Source of the DNA: Cloacibacillus sp. An23
GTDB taxonomy: Bacteria > Synergistota > Synergistia > Synergistales > Synergistaceae
DNA length: 64,000 nucleotides
Assembly: GCF_002159945.1 (NCBI RefSeq)
Contig: NZ_NFJQ01000005.1
Span: 1 to 64,000 of the forward strand
Direction of reading: 5' to 3'
Shown here: one piece after another, positions 59,347-64,000 of the stretch
Position numbering within the stretch: position 1 is the first letter of the stretch
Layout: each line of letters begins with the position of its first letter
The notes under the pieces: model-generated
What the model was told of the DNA's origin: nothing
The model's input: only the letters and a program-made list of their open reading frames with translations
The model's database searches: none
Made by a program: the position numbers and the translations under genes

Positions 59347-61149
59347 ATGCAGGAAATTCAGGAAAGATTTACAGATTTTGATTTGAAGCCGGAGCTTCTG
59401 CGCGCCATAGAGCGCAAGGGCTTCGAGCACCCGATGCCGGTGCAGACCGCCGTGCTGCGCGACGAAAGCCTGATCGACAACGACGTGATCGTGCAGGCGC
59501 GCACGGGCTCCGGCAAGACGCTCGCCTTCGCCCTGCCGCTGCTGAACCGCATGGAGCCGGGGGCGCGCACGCCGCGCATCATCGTGCTCTCTCCGACGCG
59601 CGAGCTGGCGCAGCAGACGGCGCGTGAATTCGCGTGGCTCGGGGCGGACATGGGCGTGCGCGTCGCGACGCTCGTAGGCGGCCTAGATATGGAGCGCCAG
59701 ATACGCTCGCTGCGCGAGGGCGCGTCTGTCGTCGTAGGCACGCCGGGACGCATTCTCGACCACCTCCGCCGCGGCACGCTCAAGACCGAGGACATAACGA
59801 GCGTCGTGCTGGACGAGGGCGACCACATGCTCGACATGGGCTTCCGCGACGAGATGGAGGCCATCCTCCAGGCTATGGACCACGTGGAGCGCACGTGGCT
59901 ATTCTCCGCGACGATGCCGCCCGAGGTGCTGTCTCTGACGAAGCTCTATCTCGACGCGCCTAAGAAGATCTCGCTCGTCTCCGACGTCGCCTCGCACAGC
60001 GACATCACGCAGAAGGCCTACATCATTCCGTCGCGCCGCCGCTTCGAAGGGCTCGTCAACGTCCTGATATGGGAGAACCCGAGCAAGTCGCTGCTCTTCT
60101 GCGGCACTCGCGCCGAGACGCAGGACATTGCAGACCGCCTCTGCGACATAGGCTTCCGCGCGACGGCGATACACGGCGACATGAGCCAGCGCGAGCGCAA
60201 CAACGCGCTTTCGGCGCTGCGCGGCGGCCGCGTCTCGATACTCGTCGCGACCGACGTAGCGGCGCGCGGCCTCGACATCGACGCGGTCAGCCACGTCATA
60301 CAGTACGGCCTGCCGCAGAACCTCGAGGCATTCGTCCACCGCAGCGGACGCACGGGGCGCGCTGGACACGAGGGCAGCAACCTGATACTTCTCACCGCGC
60401 GCGAGGCGCGTCAGTTCAAGTTCATGCTCCATCAGTCGCACTCGAAGCTGACGCTCGAATGGATACCGGCTCCCGACGCCGCGGAGATAGAGGGCCAGTC
60501 GCGCATACGCTTCGAGAACAACATCATCGAGCACGCGCTCGAGTCGGACGAGTTCGAGGAATGGGCGCGCGAGCTGCTTTCGCGCGAGGAAGCGCCCGTG
60601 CTCGTCTCGGGGCTTCTCGCGAAGGCGTACGGAGATCAGCCGAGCGGCTATTCGATACGCGAGGACGTGCAGCTCGAGATGGACCGCGAAAAAGGCCGCC
60701 GCGACGCGGCGCAGCGCGGAAACGGCAGGGACGCCGCGAGACGCGAGCGCTACAAGCGTCCCGAGATGACCGGCGGACTTTCCGTGCAGTTCGCGGCCGG
60801 GCGCAACGACGGCTGGGAGGTCGGCCCGCTGCTCGGCGCGATATGCCGCGGCGCGGGTCTCGGACGCGAGGACGTCGGCAACATCCGCCTGCGCGACACG
60901 AGCGCCGTCGTCGAAATTTCGCCGCGCGGAGCCGCCTTCATAGAGGGACGCCGTGAGCGCCTCGAAAAAGAGGGGCTGCCGATAGCCGCGATGCGCGAGA
61001 TAACTGGCGAAAGCCGCGCGAAACGATACGGCGACCGCCCGCAGCGCCGCGAAGGCCGCGAGCCGCGCGAAGGGCGCGAAAACTTCCGCCCGCGCGCGAG
61101 ACGCGACGGAGAATCCGGCGCGCGCAGAAGGCTTCCGAAAGAAAAATAA
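59347..61149 (+). CDS. DEAD-box RNA helicase with C-terminal DbpA-type RNA-binding domain
   Basis: A 600-residue helicase. The Q motif region, ARTGSGKT (I), SPTRELAQQ (Ia), GTPGR (Ib), DEGD (II, instead of DEAD), SAT (III), ATDVAARGLD (V) and HRSGRTGRAG (VI) lie in order between about 20 and 345. A C-terminal ~75-residue domain (about 475-550) resembles the DbpA RNA-binding fold, with an Arg-rich tail. It probably acts in ribosome assembly or RNA decay. The leader of 240 bases is long, as in many cold-induced helicase genes. An AGGAGGT ribosome-binding site lies 12 bases before the ATG. Confidence 0.93.
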   Translation: MQEIQERFTDFDLKPELLRAIERKGFEHPMPVQTAVLRDESLIDNDVIVQARTGSGKTLAFALPLLNRMEPGARTPRIIVLSPTRELAQQTAREFAWLGADMGVRVATLVGGLDMERQIRSLREGASVVVGTPGRILDHLRRGTLKTEDITSVVLDEGDHMLDMGFRDEMEAILQAMDHVERTWLFSATMPPEVLSLTKLYLDAPKKISLVSDVASHSDITQKAYIIPSRRRFEGLVNVLIWENPSKSLLFCGTRAETQDIADRLCDIGFRATAIHGDMSQRERNNALSALRGGRVSILVATDVAARGLDIDAVSHVIQYGLPQNLEAFVHRSGRTGRAGHEGSNLILLTAREARQFKFMLHQSHSKLTLEWIPAPDAAEIEGQSRIRFENNIIEHALESDEFEEWARELLSREEAPVLVSGLLAKAYGDQPSGYSIREDVQLEMDREKGRRDAAQRGNGRDAARRERYKRPEMTGGLSVQFAAGRNDGWEVGPLLGAICRGAGLGREDVGNIRLRDTSAVVEISPRGAAFIEGRRERLEKEGLPIAAMREITGESRAKRYGDRPQRREGREPREGRENFRPRARRDGESGARRRLPKEK

Positions 61150-61159
61150 AACGCATCCG

Positions 61160-61185
61160 GGCCGCGCGAAATGCGCGGCCTTTTT
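61160..61185 (+). terminator. terminator after the helicase gene
   Basis: GGCCGCGC/GCGCGGCC with a five-base loop (GAAAT) and five T. Confidence 0.9.
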
Positions 61186-61218
61186 CATGCGCGCGAGTTA
61201 ATGACAAATTTCGCGAAA

Positions 61219-61247
61219 TTGACAGCGCGCCGCCTTCTTAATACAAT
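61219..61247 (+). promoter_or_regulatory. promoter of the EIIC gene
   Basis: TTGACA (61219-61224), 17-base spacer and TACAAT (61242-61247), starting transcription about 35 bases before the ATG. Confidence 0.85.
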
Positions 61248-61285
61248 CCACATGAAATTCATCGTTAAACGGGGCGGTATATAAA

Positions 61286-62314
61286 ATGTCGTCGGAATCC
61301 AACCCTCTCTCCGCTTTCCTCGCGCGCAAGGACATTCGGTTTTCTTTCTCGCGCTACTTCGTGGACGCGCTCGGCGCGATGGGCGTCGGGCTCTTCGCGT
61401 CGCTCATCACCGGGCTGATACTCAAGACGATAGGCTCTAAGTGCGGCCTCGCGATACTCGTCGAGTTCGGCGGCCTCGCGGGACAGATGGTCGGCCCCGC
61501 CATAGCCGTCGCAGTCGCCCAGGCGCTGAAGGCTCCCGCTATGGTCGTCTTCTCGTGCGCCGCAGCCGGCTTCGCGGGCAACGCCTGGGGCGGCCCCGTC
61601 GGAGCCTTCGTCGCAGCCATCGCCGGGGCGGAGTGCGGCAAGGCCGTCTCCAAGGAGACCCCCGTCGATATAATCGCGACGCCGGCGCTCACGGTCATAG
61701 CGGGCATGACGGCGGGAAAACTCATCGGCCCGCCCGTCAGCGCGATGATGTCGGCGCTGGGCGTGCTCATCATGCGCGCGACGGAGCTTCAGCCCGGCCC
61801 GATGGGGGCGCTCGTCTCCGCGATAATGGGCATGATACTGACTCTGCCCATATCGAGCGCAGCGATAGCCGTCGCCCTCAACCTATCTGGAATCGCGGCC
61901 GGAGCCGCGGCGGTCGGCTGCTCGACGCAGATGGTCGGCTTCGCCGTCATGTCCTTCCGCGAAAACGGAGTCTCCGGGCTGCTCTCTCAGGGGCTCGGCA
62001 CCTCGATGCTCCAGATGCCGAACATCGTGCGCCATCCTATGATATGGATACCGCCTACTCTCGCGAGCTTCATCCTCGGCCCTATATCGACAGTCGTCTT
62101 CGGTATGACGAACGTGCCCTCCGGCGCCGGCATGGGGACGAGCGGCCTCGTAGGACAATTCGGCGCGATAGAGGCGATGGGAAGCTCGCCAGCCGTGCTG
62201 ACGCAGATAGCGCTGATGCACTTCATCCTGCCCGCCGTCCTCACTCTCGCGATAGCCGAGGCAATGCGGAGGATGAATCTCATAAAGCCCGGCGAGATGA
62301 AGCTCGACTTATAA
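61286..62314 (+). CDS. orphan PTS EIIC-like membrane protein (PF13303 type)
   Basis: A 342-residue polytopic protein, eight to ten membrane segments. The sequence matches PTS_EIIC_2 proteins (e.g. FVDALGAMGVGLFASLITG at the start and GMTNVPSGAGMGTSGLVGQ late). No EIIA, EIIB, HPr or EI genes are present, so it may not be a phosphotransferase transporter; similar stand-alone proteins are widespread and poorly characterised. A PepSY protein follows 43 bases later. Confidence 0.85.
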   Translation: MSSESNPLSAFLARKDIRFSFSRYFVDALGAMGVGLFASLITGLILKTIGSKCGLAILVEFGGLAGQMVGPAIAVAVAQALKAPAMVVFSCAAAGFAGNAWGGPVGAFVAAIAGAECGKAVSKETPVDIIATPALTVIAGMTAGKLIGPPVSAMMSALGVLIMRATELQPGPMGALVSAIMGMILTLPISSAAIAVALNLSGIAAGAAAVGCSTQMVGFAVMSFRENGVSGLLSQGLGTSMLQMPNIVRHPMIWIPPTLASFILGPISTVVFGMTNVPSGAGMGTSGLVGQFGAIEAMGSSPAVLTQIALMHFILPAVLTLAIAEAMRRMNLIKPGEMKLDL

Positions 62315-62360
62315 TCTGTTATCATATACGCATAATAATTCCGTTTGGGAGGTATCCGTG

Positions 62361-62882
62361 ATGAAAGTAAAACTGTTTGCCGGAGCCGCGCTCTGCCTCG
62401 CGCTGATTATGGGGGCCGGCGCATGCGCGCCGCTGTGCGCAGAGGAGATAAGCCGCGAGCACGCGCTAGAGACGGCGCTCAAAAACGCGGACGTGCCGCG
62501 TAAGGACGCCTACAACGTGAAGATCGAACGCGACGAGGAAAAAGGCATCGCCGTCTACAAAATCGAATTCGAGACGCGCTACGGCGACTACGGCTTCGAG
62601 GTCGCGCGCGAGAGCGGGCGCATAATCGGAGCGGACTACGAGGTGGACGAGAAGTGGCTCCATGCGCTCGGAGGCAGCCCAGTCAGCATCGACGAAGCGA
62701 AGCGCATCGTCCAGAAAAAAGTCTCCGGCTCCCGCTTCAAGGACATCCGTATGCGCCGCGAGGGCGGCGGACACGAAGCGCGCTACGAAGGCGAGCTCTT
62801 CCACGAAGGCATAAAATACGAATTCGAGATAGACCCGAAGACGGGCCGCATATTCGACTGGAACGCCGATCTGCGCGGCTGA
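62361..62882 (+). CDS. exported PepSY domain protein
   Basis: A 173-residue protein with a lipoprotein-less signal peptide (hydrophobic core about 5-20, cleavage near CAEE at residue 27) and two PepSY units: VKIERDEEKGIAVYKIEFET (with GRIIGADYEVDEK) and RREGGGHEARYEGELFHEG (with TGRIFDWNADL). PepSY domains are thought to modulate proteases or bind metal. The GTG at 62358 and ATG at 62361 compete; GGAGG is eight bases from the ATG. Confidence 0.88.
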   Translation: MKVKLFAGAALCLALIMGAGACAPLCAEEISREHALETALKNADVPRKDAYNVKIERDEEKGIAVYKIEFETRYGDYGFEVARESGRIIGADYEVDEKWLHALGGSPVSIDEAKRIVQKKVSGSRFKDIRMRREGGGHEARYEGELFHEGIKYEFEIDPKTGRIFDWNADLRG

Positions 62883-62975
62883 CGCTGACGGCGGCGCGCC
62901 GTTTTCCCGCCGCTTCGCCTGGCGTAAAGGCTGCGAAAGCTTCGCGCGCGCAGCAGGAAAATAACCGCGTTTTGA

Positions 62976-63018
62976 GAAACGGCCGCGGCGCTTCGGCTGT
63001 CGCGGCCGTTTCCTCATT
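62976..63018 (+). terminator. terminator after the PepSY gene
   Basis: GAAACGGCCGCG/CGCGGCCGTTTC with a 13-base loop and TTTTT shortly after. Confidence 0.85.
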
Positions 63019-63156
63019 TTTCCCCGGCTGCGTCCATGCCGCTGCGCGATCGCGCGCCGCCATGCGATACTTTTCTTTTCGCCTTGTCCGGCAATTGCCG
63101 CCGCGGCACGCCGCCATCCTGTTTTATTGTCCTTCCGTTAAATTTTATCGAAAAAA

Positions 63157-63185
63157 TTGACAAACGAATTGGATTGATGTAAAGT
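63157..63185 (+). promoter_or_regulatory. promoter of the glutamate synthase domain gene
   Basis: TTGACA (63157-63162), 17-base spacer and TAAAGT (63180-63185); start expected near 63192. Confidence 0.85.
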
Positions 63186-63215
63186 AAAAAGACACATTAC
63201 GGTACGGACAAAGAC

Positions 63216-63256
63216 GTCCACGAAAACTGTCAACGCAGTTTTCGTGGACTTTTTTT
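63216..63256 (+). terminator. intrinsic terminator inside the leader of the glutamate synthase domain gene
   Basis: A perfect 14-bp stem GTCCACGAAAACTG/CAGTTTTCGTGGAC with a six-base loop and seven T stands only about 25 bases after the start of transcription and 25 bases before the gene. It would produce a short RNA of about 65 bases unless overridden. Confidence 0.9.
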
Positions 63257-63280
63257 GTCCCGGCAGGGGGGAAGGCATTT

Positions 63281-64000
63281 ATGAAAGAGAACGACGCGGG
63301 CTTTCAGCGCGAGGGCGCTTTCAGAAATCTTTCGGGGTGCGCCGTGAGCGCGATCATCGACCGGAGCGGGGGAACGGTGAACGGAGGCGACATCATACGC
63401 TCCATCGCCGTGATGCGCGACAGGAGCAACGGACTCGGCGGCGGATTCGCGGGGTACGGGATATACCCGCAGTACAAGGATCTTTACGCTTTTCACGTCT
63501 TTTACGACGACGCGCGCGCCAAGAGCGAATGCGAGAGCTATCTCGACGAATACTTCGACGTGGTGAACCTTTCGAAAATTCCGATACGCAGGATTCCGCA
63601 GATCCACGACGTGCCGATGATATGGCGCTACTTCCTGCGCCCGCTGAAGACGCGGCTCGAGGAATTCATGGTGAGCGATGACGACTACACATGCCGCCGC
63701 GTCATCAGCATAAACACGAAAATAGAGGGCGCTTACGTTTTTTCTTCCGGCAAGAATATGGGCATTTTCAAGGGCGTCGGATATCCCGAGGACATCGGCG
63801 AGTTCTACCGCCTCGAAGAATACGAAGGCTACTGCTGGACCGCGCACGGGCGCTATCCAACCAACACGCCCGGCTGGTGGGGCGGCGCGCACCCGTTCGG
63901 CCTGCTCGGCTATTCCGTCGTCCACAACGGAGAGATAAGCTCGTACGACACGAACCGCCGCTTCATAGAAATGTTCGGCTACCGCTGCAATCTTCAGACT
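63281..64000 (+). CDS. glutamate synthase amidotransferase domain (GltB N-terminal domain type, partial)
   Basis: The first 240 residues of a class II glutamine amidotransferase of the archaeal-type split glutamate synthase; it runs off the window. The catalytic cysteine is probably Cys20 in SGCAVSAI, so residues 1-19 would be a propeptide removed on maturation, unlike enzymes that start Met-Cys. Other signatures are GGGFAGYGIYP near residue 50 and RYPTNTPGWWGGAHPFG with VVHNGEISSY near 200-225. In such split systems separate proteins carry the FMN and ferredoxin parts; they would lie to the right. GGGGAAGG precedes the ATG. Confidence 0.9.
   Translation, partial: MKENDAGFQREGAFRNLSGCAVSAIIDRSGGTVNGGDIIRSIAVMRDRSNGLGGGFAGYGIYPQYKDLYAFHVFYDDARAKSECESYLDEYFDVVNLSKIPIRRIPQIHDVPMIWRYFLRPLKTRLEEFMVSDDDYTCRRVISINTKIEGAYVFSSGKNMGIFKGVGYPEDIGEFYRLEEYEGYCWTAHGRYPTNTPGWWGGAHPFGLLGYSVVHNGEISSYDTNRRFIEMFGYRCNLQT

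Noticed and set aside
59144-59347. A 67-codon frame in the helicase leader ending at TAATG
   Set aside because: No ribosome-binding site and no protein-like pattern; the overlap with the helicase ATG is probably chance.

Overview
The window is a GC-rich (roughly 60%) stretch of bacterial chromosome that most likely comes from Synergistota (Synergistaceae). The best evidence is two secreted proteins with near-identical C-termini of the Synergist-CTERM type (a Gly-rich run, then CSAGFGAMALLALAPLA, then basic residues). A V/A-type ATPase operon, a four-subunit 2-oxoacid:ferredoxin oxidoreductase, a giant 2-hydroxyacyl-CoA dehydratase activase and a stand-alone glutamate synthase amidotransferase domain fit an anaerobic amino-acid fermenter. 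The genus cannot be read from the sequence. No rRNA, tRNA, CRISPR array, intact IS element or prophage was seen.

Layout. 0.4-5.5 kb (minus): an operon with a canonical promoter at 5.5 kb runs asparaginase-like protein, rimO, pgpA, cinA, thpR, recA. 5.6-6.3 kb: DedA membrane protein. 6.7-9.4 kb (minus): a CUT2-type sugar ABC transporter with a long leader. 9.8-10.2 kb: a small hydrophobic ORF facing a structured counter-transcript. 10.3-16.0 kb (minus): nitroreductase, UPF0173 hydrolase, aspS, hisS and a RodZ-like protein. 16.1-19.0 kb (plus): iron/cobalamin-type ABC importer, followed by a candidate type I toxin-antitoxin locus. 19.4-25.3 kb: 5'-nucleotidase, unknown membrane protein, metallophosphoesterase, GNAT, cytidine-deaminase-like protein and DUF3842. 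25.3-29.7 kb (minus): unknown protein, M20 peptidase, small unknown protein and archaeal-type CobT homologue. 29.9-38.8 kb (plus): V/A-ATPase operon in the order D-H-C-I-K-F-E-A-B. 38.9-39.9 kb: homoserine dehydrogenase. 40.0-44.6 kb (minus): the two Synergist-CTERM proteins; the first carries twelve tetranucleotide repeats at its 5' end. 44.8-51.5 kb: VOC protein, purine permease, small exported protein and the 1407-residue activase. 51.5-52.1 kb: a small inverted-repeat element. 52.1-56.1 kb (minus): acetyltransferase and the oxidoreductase operon, preceded by promoter, leader peptide and attenuator. 56.1-64 kb: YczE-type membrane protein, alkyltransferase-like protein, flavodoxin, nitroreductase with divergent HxlR regulator, DEAD-box helicase, orphan PTS EIIC, PepSY protein and the start of a glutamate synthase domain behind a leader terminator.

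Main discoveries. (1) A 25-residue leader peptide with six consecutive isoleucine codons, an intrinsic terminator and a competing antiterminator precedes the 2-oxoacid:ferredoxin oxidoreductase operon. This implies control by isoleucine supply and points to a role in branched-chain 2-oxoacid or isoleucine metabolism, possibly in the reductive direction. (2) The (GAGT)12 tract makes one surface protein a strong candidate for phase variation; its best start codon is out of frame at the present repeat number. (3) Two loci have a short hydrophobic ORF whose Shine-Dalgarno is buried in a hairpin, opposed by an antisense promoter, as in type I toxin-antitoxin systems. These readings come from sequence inspection only; no searches, folding programs or expression data were used.
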